A stretch of DNA of 37,809 bases. It comes from Brachionus plicatilis (Eukaryota; Rotifera; Eurotatoria; Ploima; Brachionidae). The position numbers and the translations under genes were made by a program. Shown one piece after another: positions 1 through 9,115 of the stretch (positions within the stretch are counted from its first letter, which is position 1; every line of letters starts with the position of its first letter). The notes below the pieces were generated by a model, which was not told the origin of the DNA, did not search any database, and saw only the letters and a list, made by a program, of their open reading frames with translations. The DNA lies in NCBI GenBank assembly GCA_010279815.1, contig QEOQ01000508.1, forward strand, positions 6,446,930 to 6,484,738, written 5' to 3'.

Positions 1-20
1 TATTTAACTTTTTTTTTTAT

Positions 21-70
21 ACTCTTTCTCCATCAATGGAGGTTAATTTAACAATAATAATAACTGTATC
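21..70 (+). repeat. Retroelement-type 3' tail, copy a
   Basis: A short stem CTCC (28-31) / GGAG (38-41) is followed by GTTAATT and then an AATAATAATA run. The same arrangement recurs at 151-200, 2755-2795 and 7481-7530, always on the plus strand. It is consistent with the 3' end of a dispersed non-LTR retroelement or a SINE that borrows its tail; this assignment is inference. Confidence 0.5.
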
Positions 71-150
71 TTTTTCTTTTTCTACTTTTTATCTGTATTT
101 AAATTTACTTTCTTTTTATTTTTATGCAAAACTTTAATTTTTATTTTTAT

Positions 151-205
151 TTTACTTCTCCTAATGGAGGTTAATTTGAATTAAATAAATAAATAAAATT
201 ATGTC
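151..205 (+). repeat. Retroelement-type 3' tail, copy b
   Basis: TTTACTT is followed by a stem CTCC (158-161) / GGAG (166-169) with loop TAAT, then GTTAATT and AAATAAATAAATAAA. It matches copies c and d almost base for base outside the loop. The conserved hairpin plus a four-base tandem tail is what target-primed retroelements typically leave. Confidence 0.55.
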
Positions 206-2289
206 TAATTTGTATCTGTTTTTTTATCGTAAATTAATTTTCGAAGCTTAACCGTTAGCTTAAAAAATCAGTACTGAGTTTTTTTTAGTCATAGCGAATT
301 GACTTGTTTAGTCTTCTACATAATTCTGTCGAACTTTTCCTCATACAAATTTTAACTTAATTTTTGGTTAACCGGACATTGGTTAGCCAAAATTTACAAT
401 ATTGGTTAACCAAGCAGTCAATAACCAACATCACTAATATTTTGTAGGAAAAGTAAAGTGGGTAATTAATAAAAATTTTAAAAAAATTTAAATTTTTGTA
501 AAATTTATTTAAAAGGACATTATCGAGTAAATAAAACCCTCTTTCAGTAATGGTTTGGATGGGGATTACAGAGTTTGGCGTAACTAAACCTTATTTCAAA
601 GGCGAGGATAGTTTAATTAAAAAGTGTTTAAAATTTGGTGTAATTATCTTGTTCCGGTCAAAAGTTATGCAACCAAAATCAAATATATACCAAATTTTTC
701 ACTTTTTAAAGTAAGGTTAAATTTAAGGTTTTTTTTGAGTATATCTTTTGAACCGAATGTAATAAAAATAACGATGATCATCTATCAAATGATAAATAAT
801 ACTTATTAAAATAATATCGATAACTAGGAGGACATTGAGATTATTTAGGTGCAGTCAAGGTTATAATGTTTATTTCCGGTTTAAACAAAGCAGATATATG
901 ATACATAGTATTCTGTAATCATGAAAGTCTAATGTATATATGTATAAAATTTCAAGAGTTTTTGATGAACTAATTACCAGATTTTATCGAAAACGAACCC
1001 TGCGCCAACCTTTTTTTGAACACCCTTTAGAATTGACTAACACCAGTCTTTTGAATTTTAAAATTAGCAGTGAGGAAAATTGGGTCCAAAAAAATTGATT
1101 TTTAATAGAGAAAAATAATTTATTTCATTCAATTAATCTCTTTATAACAAAAATCTGATATGAAGAACTTTTCTTAGAAATTTTAAAAAAATTAAATAAA
1201 TAAAATATTTAATTATTGTTTATTCAAGCTTTCTTACTTAAATTATTTAAATTGAATGAAAATAAAGTCTCAATATAAAGAAATGCTTCGTTAGAAAAAA
1301 AATTCGATTTTGAGAAATTCGCTTTAGTGCCAATCAATAGCTCATAGCTGGAAATAGCTTGACCACGCGTGGCAGAACAAAAGTTTAATGCTGAAATCGA
1401 AGAGCAACAAGATGCAAATTAAAAAGTCATCGGTTAAAAGATGAATTTGATAAAATAAAAAACTTAAAAAATCACTTACCTAATGAAAAAGGGCAGAAAT
1501 TTTAATGTAATTTTTTTTAATATTAAAAATTACATTATTGGATTTTTTTTCCAAGCTGCCAACGGACGGAGATCAGATAGACATAAAAATACATTAAAAA
1601 TAAATAAATAATGTAAGTAACACATAAAACTAAAAATTTTTTATTCAAAAAGAGAAAATAATCTTTAAAAAAATTTCCCTATCTTTTGAATAGCACATAA
1701 ATTTGTATTTTTTTTAGCCAAAATTAAGTCACATACATGAAAAAACACATAAAAATTATTCAAATTAATTTGTACATTCTGTATATAAACATTCTTAATA
1801 TTATTTAAAATAATGGAATATTTATCAGATAAATGTCAATTAAATTTCCATTCACCCATTATAATAATTTACAGTAAAATTTATGCTTTTTTGAGGTATT
1901 TCATAAATTCGACAAATATAATTTCGACATAGTATTAACTCGATATAATTCAGACATGAATAAACTTCAGACATCAGTTTTTTGGAGTATAAACTCAGCA
2001 CATTTCAAAAATTTTTTTTTAATTTAATATTGAAAAAGAAAAATAGGTTAATTAATAAATAATTTTGAAAATATTAATATTCACTTAAATTTAATGCGTT
2101 CATCAAGCACTAAATAAGATGGAAATACAAGTTGGCTTTTAATTGATGATTAAAATTTTGAATACAAAATTGGTAATGAATTCAAACATGGAAAAATAAC
2201 TTTTTAATAGAGTTTAAGAAAAATAACAATATAATTTTATTTAATTGATTTAAAACTTTAAAAAAATTATTTTGTACTACACTAAAATT

Positions 2290-2800
2290 CAATGGAATCG
2301 CCTCCTCTATCTTTAGTTCACTCTGTTATAATGTCTCAATTAACTCCCCGTGTTCTTCTGTCTCCTTTGAAACAGACATTAAAAGACTATGTTCATTTTT
2401 TAATTTAAACTTATCTTCCCTACTTGAAAGAGTGAATGGGCTTAAAATGGAGATGAAGCGGCATTTCTACCTCCGTGATGGTGTCTCTGACTCTATTGAA
2501 CTGTGTTTGAGCAACCAAAGATTTAAAAACTATAGAATTTTTTTAAACCAACTTATTGAACCTAAATGAGACTCACCTTTCTTGGTCAACTAAACTTTAC
2601 TAAACTTAAATTGTAAATTCTTTTTTCTTTCGTTTTCTTGACTACTTACTTTATCTATTTGTATATTTGTATCGAGCATGAGCTCTTTCATAAGTATCAG
2701 AACTTAATTGACTTTTTACATTTATTTAAATTCTAATTTTTTTATCTTTACTTTACTTCTCCTGAAGGAGGTTAATTATAAAAATAAATAAATATTTAAT
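2290..2800 (+). mobile_element. 5'-truncated retroelement 3' fragment with coding tail
   Basis: A frame open from about 2291 to a TGA at 2566-2568 ends in an arginine/lysine-rich stretch that includes RDGVS. About 190 nt later comes the hairpin CTCC (2759-2762) / GGAG (2767-2770), GTTAATT and an AATAAATAAA tail. The block CGTGATGGTGTCTC, with the same RDGVS frame, recurs at about 11417-11430, again upstream of a TTTACTTCTCCT motif. I read this as the C-terminus, 3' UTR and tail of a non-LTR retroelement that lost its 5' part. The protein family could not be named. Confidence 0.45.
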
Positions 2801-2926
2801 TTTGTAATAATGATATCGAATTTAGTCCCTTTGTCTACTTCGTCCAAAATTTTTTTTTTGATTAAATATCATAAGCCTGTCGTCCCATTTTTTTATGAAT
2901 GTAAATAATATCTTGATATGAAATAA

Positions 2927-3587
2927 TCTTAAATTTTTTCATGTCATATATTTCAATAATTTTACATGTAAAAGAATTACAATTTTTTCCTTTTTTTTGT
3001 CTTATTATCATGTCATAATTTCGAATAGTCAAAAAATAGGGGGTGACAGATTCGAAAAAATTTAACATTGAAAGGATTATGTTTTTCAGCGTAATTCTAC
3101 TTTGAGTCACAATGTCAAATGTCACAAAATAGGAGGTCATAAGATGGAGAACATACTGTATTAGAGAATCCGTATTATTGTAATCGATATGGACCATGAT
3201 ATGGCTTTTGTTTTTTGATATTTTGGCACGGTCTTGAATAAAAAAAAAATAAATTTTCAATCAAAATTTTATTGATTCAATATTTAACAAATTGTCCAAA
3301 AATTAAAAACACATAATACGGATTCTCTAATATTGTATGTTCTCCATACTTTGACCTACTAAATTTTATGATAAAATTTATAATCTTTTTTTATATTCTA
3401 ATTTTTTCATGTCATAAAATTGAAATAATTTTACATGTAAAAGAATTACAATTTTTTCCTTTTTTTTTGTCTTATTTTCATGTCATAATTTAAATCTTGA
3501 ATAAAAAAAAAAATAATAATTTTTTATAAAATTTTATTGATTCAGTATTTAATAAATTGTTCAAAAATTAAAAACACATAATCTTGT
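2927..3587. repeat. Rearranged direct duplication with an internal inverted repeat
   Basis: The stretch 2930-3025 recurs at about 3400-3495: TTTTTTCATGTCAT, then ACATGTAAAAGAATTACA, then CATGTCATAATTT. The stretch 3233-3315 recurs at 3494-3583: TCTTGAATAAAAAA, then TTTTATTGATTCA, then AAAAACACATAAT. The first copy therefore carries about 207 extra bases (3026-3232). Within the region, about 3129-3178 and 3315-3362 are inverted copies sharing GAGAATCCGTATTA and GGAGAACATAC. A 132-codon frame crossing 2862-3260 on minus is repeat-derived and is not annotated as a gene. Confidence 0.7.
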
Positions 3588-3654
3588 ATTTACAAACCAT
3601 GTTGGGCTTAAGAACGACTTCTGGACCTAAAAAGTTAAATTTTAACCACTGAAT

Positions 3655-4378
3655 TCAAAGCACCATTAGTCCATACTTATCTCGTTGCTTTCGCCTTGAG
3701 CTCCGGTCGTCCTCCTTTCGGCTTCTTGATCTCGATCTAGACCTACTTCTCGATCCAGGACTTAGTCTTCGCTCATACGATCTTTAATCATACAAATAAT
3801 TTATAGAATGATAGTAAAGAGATGGATGCTTTGTTTCAAAAGATGATGAAGAATAATGCAGAGGATGGAGATGAAACAAGGTTTTCTGTTCAGATGATAA
3901 TTTAGTAGAAGATTTAATGGGTTTTTAGATGACTAAACAGATGAGTAAAGTCCTGCAAAAATTTATTTATAGTTCTTGATGAAGAAAGTTATGTTATGGG
4001 AACCAACCTGGAGCGCCTTCTCCTTGGCGGACCGCCTCGGCGGAACGGTCCTTTTGGACGACTTTTGCCATGAGATAGCTCCACTCTAACTCTTGAACCG
4101 CACAGCAATCTAAAATAAGAAAAAATAAAGAAAGCTTGATTGTTTAGTTTTAAACTTGATTTTTTGTATCACCTTCCGTCCAGGGCTTTTACTGCATCTT
4201 CGGCATCACGGCGGTCCTCAAACTCAATGAAGGCAAATCCGTGAGGGTTGCGGGCCACAAACACATTCGTCAATTTGCCGTAGTCGCCAAAAGCTCTCTC
4301 TATTTCTTCTTTAGATGCGTTACGTGGCAAACCACCCACGTAAACCTTGCAGTCGATTGGACCTGTATGTCTTGACAT
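3655..4378 (-). CDS. SRSF3: SRSF3-like serine/arginine-rich splicing factor, copy 1
   Basis: Nuclear RNA-binding splicing regulator of the SRSF3/SRSF7 class. Inferred exons on minus are 4378-4173, 4109-4008 and 3781-3655, which join to 144 aa. The RRM fills residues 1-85, with RNP2 (KVYVGGL, 11-17) and RNP1-type [10 protein letters not shown] (44-53); [11 protein letters not shown] closes the domain. A glycine/arginine-rich linker follows, then a short RS domain of about ten SR dipeptides. There is no zinc knuckle, which favours SRSF3 over SRSF7; human SRSF3 is 164 aa. Intron 1 splits the Gly-Arg at the end of the first exon (donor GTGATAC, acceptor TTTTAG), and the plus-strand paralog at 9116 lacks this intron. 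Intron 2 is 226 nt. The C-terminus DKYGLMVL after the RS domain is unusual and depends on my exon 3 join. Confidence 0.88.
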
Positions 4379-5277
4379 TTTGTACTCTTCGATGAATTTT
4401 TTAATGGATTCTTTTTTATCGATTTTATACTATTGAGATTTTTTCATGGAGTCTGAACTATTTTTTATTTTCAATCGATTTTTTTGTTTCGAATAATTTT
4501 TAATTAAATAGACTCTTTTTTTGTCTTTAGACGAAATTTTTTGATTTTATTAATTAATTGAAAAATTAATTCTCTAATTTGATTATTTATTTAGTTAAAG
4601 TGTTATTTTTGAAATTAAATATTGAGAATTAAATTTGAATTAAAAAAATTTAGAAAAAATTTCTATTTAGATAAAATAAAATTCATGGTAATTTCTTGAT
4701 ATCTATGTTTAATTTTTTAATTGTTGTTGTATCGTATGATTATTCAGATAAAGCGTAATTTACTTTTAGAAAAAAATGTGATATTTTTTTTTCAATTATT
4801 TAAAATTTTATTTGTCCACTCTAAAATTTATCTCAAAATATTTACTAAAGTTTAATCATCGAAAATTATTTTAGCATAATTAATTATTGAAAAATTTAAT
4901 AATAACAAACTAATGCAATATAAAAAAATTAAAAATTAGTGTCACAACATAACAAAAATTTAGTTTCGAATTTAAAAAACGGATAAAAAATTAAAGTCAA
5001 CTTAAAATTTGAATTAATTTTTTTGAAAAAAAAATTGAAATTTAACTCAACTAAATGTATTAAGAATTTAATATTTTAGTTTTTAAAATTCGAATTTTGA
5101 AGTTGTTGATCAGTTCAAAATATCATTTCAATTTAAACTATCTTAAGATATTAGAATAAATATTTGAATTTAATTTTTAAATTTAAATCCTAGATACAAA
5201 AACATTCTTAAAGAAAAATTTAAAAAATTATTTTTTTGATCCAATTTTACCACTAGAAAGGCCAATTTTATTTGGGT
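4379..5277. other. Upstream intergenic region of SRSF3 copy 1
   Basis: Very AT-rich DNA with long T runs and no credible reading frame, RNA gene or repeat. It should hold the promoter and 5' UTR of the minus-strand SR gene, but I see no specific motif I would defend. Confidence 0.6.
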
Positions 5278-5372
5278 CTTATTTTTCGTGCTATAATAAT
5301 TTAATTGTTTGCTATAAAAAAATAATGCTATAAGAATATTATTTTTATTTTATTATTTTCTGCTATAATTCT

Positions 5373-5786
5373 TTATTTTTCTAGTATAATAAAAATACAA
5401 ATGATATAAAAATAAAAAAAATAAAAAAAAAACAAAGAAAAAAAGGTCAACAATTTTCTTTTTGGTCTTTTATGAGTATTGGACCCGGTTGATTGATCTT
5501 TTGGTTTATTTTTTGAGCCAGCTGGTCTTCCTCTTTTTTTTGCAACTACAATAGGATCAATATTTTCTTCATTATCTGATACTGTTACAACAAAATCATG
5601 ACGATCGCTTGAGCCAGTTTCATCATTATGTTGTGTTCTTGCTTCCAAAACATTTGTTGTAATTTCTTCCATTGATTCATCATCATTTTCATCATCATCA
5701 TCGTCTAAATCTATTTCAAAGGAATCGTCCATTTCATCGTCACTTTTGTTTTCATCTTGGAGTTCAGATGGTTGATATATAGTCAT
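5373..5786 (-). CDS. Acidic AT-hook protein or first exon
   Basis: The frame starts at an ATG at 5784-5786 and encodes a strongly acidic N-terminal half. A Asp/Glu run occupies roughly residues 14-42 and includes six consecutive Asp/Glu in several places. A canonical AT-hook KKRGRPAGSKNK (about residues 83-94) and a basic KRPKRK patch follow. AT-hooks bind the minor groove of AT-rich DNA, so a chromatin or transposon-associated DNA-binding role is plausible. The last ~25 residues are Phe/Ile/Tyr-rich and are read from the AT-rich inverted repeat, so the real product probably ends earlier or splices on, for example after KRPKRK. The gene lies wholly inside the inverted-repeat element. It could be a captured host exon or the element's own gene. 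Confidence 0.5.
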   Translation of the reverse strand: MTIYQPSELQDENKSDDEMDDSFEIDLDDDDDENDDESMEEITTNVLEARTQHNDETGSSDRHDFVVTVSDNEENIDPIVVAKKRGRPAGSKNKPKDQSTGSNTHKRPKRKLLTFFSLFFFYFFYFYIICIFIILEK

Positions 5787-5920
5787 TACATATAATTTTA
5801 TTCAAAATTCACTAATTAGTTAATGCTCAATTAATATATTGTCATTACATATAATTTTATTCAAAATTCACTAATTAGTTAATGCTCAATTAATATATTG
5901 TCATTACATATAATTTTATA
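5782..5920. repeat. 59-bp tandem repeat, about 2.4 copies
   Basis: Units begin GTCATTACATATAATTTTAT at 5782, 5841 and 5900, a period of 59 bp. The first two units are essentially identical and the third breaks off after about 20 bases. The ATG of the minus-strand AT-hook frame lies in the first unit, so the repeats sit immediately upstream of that gene as a possible promoter duplication. Confidence 0.85.
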
Positions 5921-6105
5921 GCATCGGTATTTTTATTTTATATCACAGGTATTATTTATTATATCAGTTTGTGTCAATTATATATCAATTTTATTTTTTA
6001 GTTTATATCATTTCCGTTAATTTTTATATCATTTTATTTTTTTTTATTATAGCAAAGAATTAAAATATTATAGCACGAAAAAATATAAGTCATTTTATTT
6101 TATGC

Positions 6106-6175
6106 CGTTAAAGCCCAAGAAAAAGCTCAAGGCGAAAGCCACAAGCTAAGTATGATCGTATCTCCTCCGAGGGAT
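6106..6175 (+). pseudogene. Fragment resembling the RS-domain exon of the SR gene
   Basis: AGCTCAAGGCGAAAGC (6124-6139) is identical to 16 bases in exon 3 of the minus-strand SRSF3-like gene. The following bases keep TAAGTATG, giving roughly 31 of 37 matches by eye. One frame reads SPRKSSRRKPQAKYDRISSE, typical of an RS-rich tail. No RRM exon was found next to it. It may be a relic of a third SR paralog or an exon fragment moved with the adjacent element; chance similarity of arginine/serine-rich codons is possible. Confidence 0.4.
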
Positions 6176-6378
6176 CAAAAATGACCCAACTTTTTTTTTT
6201 TTTTTTTAAAAAATCTAGACAAAATTCTGAACAAATTTATGGTTTTACTTTTTTACTATATTGATTTGTTTTTCTTAAAAAATCTCTTCAAATCATGTGA
6301 TTTTTAACAAATTTGTTTATTAATATTCTATTCATATTTTTTTTCTAAATTTTAGTAAAAATTTACCTAAGTATAAAC

Positions 6379-6565
6379 AAAATTTTGTGAAAAATGCCTA
6401 AAAAATCAAAATATAATCAATCTCGTGTTAATCTAATGAATCGGAAAATGAAGACTTTTTCCCAGAAGAAGAGATGTTGACCGTAGATAAATGGCCGAAA
6501 ACTCTTAAGTTACTAACACGAGATTGATTATATTTTGATTTTTTAGGCATTTTTCACAAAATTTT
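6379..6565. repeat. Perfect 52-bp inverted repeat (fold-back)
   Basis: Positions 6379-6430 and 6514-6565 are exact reverse complements over 52 bp, separated by 83 bp. Each arm begins with ATG (first one at 6394) followed by a lysine-rich frame MPKKSKYNQSRV. The spacer holds a strongly acidic frame (ESENEDFFPEEE). It looks like an inverted duplication of the start of a coding sequence, perhaps a transposon gene. The lack of any mismatch implies a recent event or gene conversion. Confidence 0.85.
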
Positions 6566-7459
6566 AACCAGAAAAAAAACATTTTTTTCCTTTTTTTAGC
6601 CAACAAAAAACGCCACACTTTTTTTTTTCTAAATTACATTGGCATGTAGAGAATTTTATGTTCTTTCATTATATATATACCTTTTTAGTATATTTAAGTT
6701 TTATCTTTGAGATTTTGAGTCTTAAAGAACAATAACTATGTAAAGGGTTCGCTATTTTTGGAGCCCTGGGTGTTAAAAATTTTTTTTAAACTTATTCCTT
6801 TTTTAAGACATGTCTCAATGCTCATTAGATTATCACAGTCTCATCTCCAAAATGGTGTATTAATTTAATCTATTATTTTACCAATAAATCGATATTTTGG
6901 CAAAAAATGGTAAAAAAATGGTATTTTTTCACTATTTTTGTATCTAGTCCGCTGTTTACCCTCCGATCCCTACTTTTTTATACAGATTCTGAAACTAGAG
7001 AAAATTCTGAACAAAATTTTGGGACCACTTTTTTTATTTTCTCTTTTATTTTTCGATGAGACTGTGCGCTTTCAGAATATATACATATTAATAAGGTTAT
7101 GTCTATTAGACCATGAGATATTTTAGCTTAAAGGTAACTAAATTTTGTTTTTTTTTTATCTTTGAGGGTGGTGGGATCAAAAATTTTTTAAAAATTATTA
7201 TTTTAAAAATACATTCACTTTAAAATCTTTAAGTGGAATGTATTTTTAAAATAATTAATTTTTTTATATTTTTAAAAGGTCCACATTGAGCCCAAGTAAA
7301 CCTACAATTTATTTCAATGGTACTGTGAAACTGAATATTTCTTTCAGTTGTGGGTATCTTCCATATCCAAGAATTCTTCCTTTTTAATTTTTGTAATTTT
7401 ATTTTTAGGCAATAATTTTTCATTTTTTAAAAAAACACAAAAACACAAAAAAAAAAAAA
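6566..7459. other. AT-rich intergenic DNA with a hairpin
   Basis: No gene is recognisable. A blurred repeat is shared by about 6222-6255 and 6996-7035 (AGAAAATTCTGAACAAA followed by a T-rich stretch). A strong imperfect hairpin lies at 7194-7260. Frames at 6938-7126 (plus) and 7229-7423 (minus) have no domain character. Confidence 0.6.
7194..7260. repeat. Long hairpin, arms about 27 nt
   Basis: ATTTTAAAAATACATTCACTT on the left pairs with AAGTGGAATGTATTTTTAAAAT on the right around a 10-nt loop (7221-7230), with a single one-base bulge. It is too AT-rich to be a terminator in a bacterial sense; in this genome it is most likely a decayed fold-back element. Confidence 0.6.
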
Positions 7460-7530
7460 AATTTATTTTTATTTTCTTTTACTTCTCCTTAAAGGAGGTT
7501 AATTCAATTCAATAAATAAATAAATAAATC
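7460..7530 (+). repeat. Retroelement-type 3' tail, copy d
   Basis: TTTTACTT, stem CTCC (7485-7488) / GGAG (7494-7497), GTTAATT, then AATAAATAAATAAATAAAT. It belongs to the same family as the tails at 21, 151 and 2755. The sequence 5' of it is AT-rich and carries no recognisable retroelement coding sequence. Confidence 0.55.
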
Positions 7531-8893
7531 CAAATCCGAATGACTGATACTTTACGCCCAGGCGTTCTTCCTTGCAGTTATTTAATTTTTAGCTCAAAAC
7601 GTCACCAACAAGTAATTTTGCGACTAGACCCAACCGACCCATACAACTTTGCAAAGTTTTGTAATCACTTTATCGAACCATCTCAATAAATTTTCAATGC
7701 ATTTCAGATCTGGGCTGTTAACGGGGTTGTGAAGCTCAATTTTGCTTCATTCGGAAAATAAAAGAGATCATTCTTAAAAAAAATTTTGAAATTAAAAACT
7801 AAAAACTGCAACAAAGCGCAACATACTTTGTTACACTCTTTTTACCTAGAATAAAATTTTTTACTTTTTTTCTTCATAGATCAAATCAATCATCTATTTA
7901 AATCGTATTGATTCTTTATTTTTAGTGTTTTTTTAAATGAGAAAAATTATTTTAAGATAGAAAGGTGCAAAAAAGCATGTTGCAGTATTTTTTCTAAAAG
8001 TTCTAATTAAATTTAATTTTAATTTATCAAAAAATGAAGAATTTGGGTTTAATTTGTATTTGGAATTCACATTGCAAATTTATAAATTTAAGAATTCTTT
8101 TTTTAATAATATTAGCATTATATTTACTAAAATTGTAAAAAAATTAAACAAATTTAACTTCAACTCTACATTGATTGGTTTTTTTTTCAATTAATTTTAT
8201 AATTTTAGTATTAAAAAGATTAAACGTTTTTTTATAGACATGGATAAAGGCCTGTTGATTAGCTTTGAAACTTAATTTTAAGAATTAATTAAAGACGTCA
8301 AACAGTTTATTTGACGTCTCCTTGGGTATATTTTTATTCAAGAATAATGAATTGAGTTGTCATCAAGAGATCAATGGTTGAAACTTTCGATTTTCAATAT
8401 CACTAACTTAGTTTTTTTCAAAATTTGAATTATTTAACTTGAATAATTTGTTTGTAAATTTTTTCAAATAATTTTGTAATTAAAAAAAAATTAAATTTTT
8501 TAATATTTTAAATTTCTCTATTTTATCTATTTTTTGTAATGAATTTTAATAATTGAAGTGTTAATCAGTATTTTTATACACGGGCACTAGCTTTTTCTGA
8601 ATTTCTTAATCAAAACGCCTACGGGAATTTTCACATATATTTACATTGGCGACAGTTTTTTCACATCTCCTTATTTAACATTCAATTTGAATTGCATCAA
8701 AACTTTCAGAACAAAAATAAACCTTGGAAGCAACCTTAATTTTTTTGAATAACCAATATCTAGATAAGTTGATTTTTTAAAATTTAAAATAAAAAATTTA
8801 ATTTATTTTTGAAAAAAAAACATGCAGAAGCTGAATGACCTAATACAAAGTATGAGAGTTTTGAATGAACAAAATATTTGGCACACATCAGAG
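7531..8893. other. Intergenic region upstream of tRNA-Gln
   Basis: No gene is recognised. The first 220 bases are less AT-rich than the rest but carry no clear frame. A dispersed 60-bp motif at about 7797-7855 (AAAACTGCAACAAAGCGCAA, then TTTGTTACA) recurs at 24983-25035. A perfect 10-bp hairpin AGACGTCAAA / TTTGACGTCT lies at 8293-8319. Confidence 0.6.
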
Positions 8894-8965
8894 GGTTCTA
8901 TGGTGTAATGGTTATCACTCTGGACTCTGAATCCAGCAATCCGAGTTCAAGTCTCGGTAGAACCT
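8894..8965 (+). tRNA. tRNA-Gln (CUG)
   Basis: The 72-nt sequence folds as a complete cloverleaf. The acceptor stem is GGTTCTA / TAGAACC with discriminator T. The anticodon stem CTGGA / TCCAG carries the 7-nt loop CTCTGAA, giving anticodon CTG (8927-8929), which reads CAG glutamine codons. The T arm is CCGAG-TTCAAGT-CTCGG. Internal A and B boxes are intact, there is no intron, and a T run suited to RNA polymerase III termination starts at 8969. An identical copy lies at 16998-17069. Confidence 0.95.
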
Positions 8966-9115
8966 TAAATTTTTTTAAAAATTAATCCAAAAATAAAAAA
9001 GCCAAAAATTCTGCACCACCACATCGAGCATATAAATAAAGTAACAATCAACAAGTTAAAATTGAAAATAGTGACTAAAAAGATATTATAATTTAAATAT
9101 TTTATATAAGTTAGT

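Larger units (their letters stand above)
1..2289. other. AT-rich intergenic DNA, no gene seen
   Basis: No reading frame here looks like a protein; the frames are short, low-complexity and lysine/phenylalanine/isoleucine-rich. Two retroelement-type 3' tails lie at the left edge (listed separately). A cluster of TTGGTTAACC-type palindromes sits at 364-413. A local CCACGCGTGG palindrome occurs near 1363. Otherwise I see only poly-A/T runs and degenerate AT sequence. Confidence 0.7.
5278..6089. mobile_element. Candidate DNA element with terminal inverted repeats
   Basis: The left end (5278-5321) begins CTTATTTTTCGTGCTATAA and continues into GTTTGCTATAAAAAA. The right end (6045-6089) reads ATTATAGCAAAGAATT, then ATTATAGCACGAAAAA and TATAAG. 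These are imperfect inverted copies of each other over about 40 bp, and similarity continues inward around TTTTTATATCATTT (left complement 5396-5410, right 6020-6034). Several extra GCTATAA subterminal copies occur on the left (5311, 5326, 5360). The element encloses an acidic AT-hook frame and a 59-bp tandem repeat. No target-site duplication could be defined, and no transposase domain is visible. Confidence 0.5.

Noticed and set aside
2862..3260. 132-codon frame on minus
   Set aside because: It lies in a rearranged duplicated repeat, is lysine/isoleucine-rich, and the second repeat copy does not preserve it.
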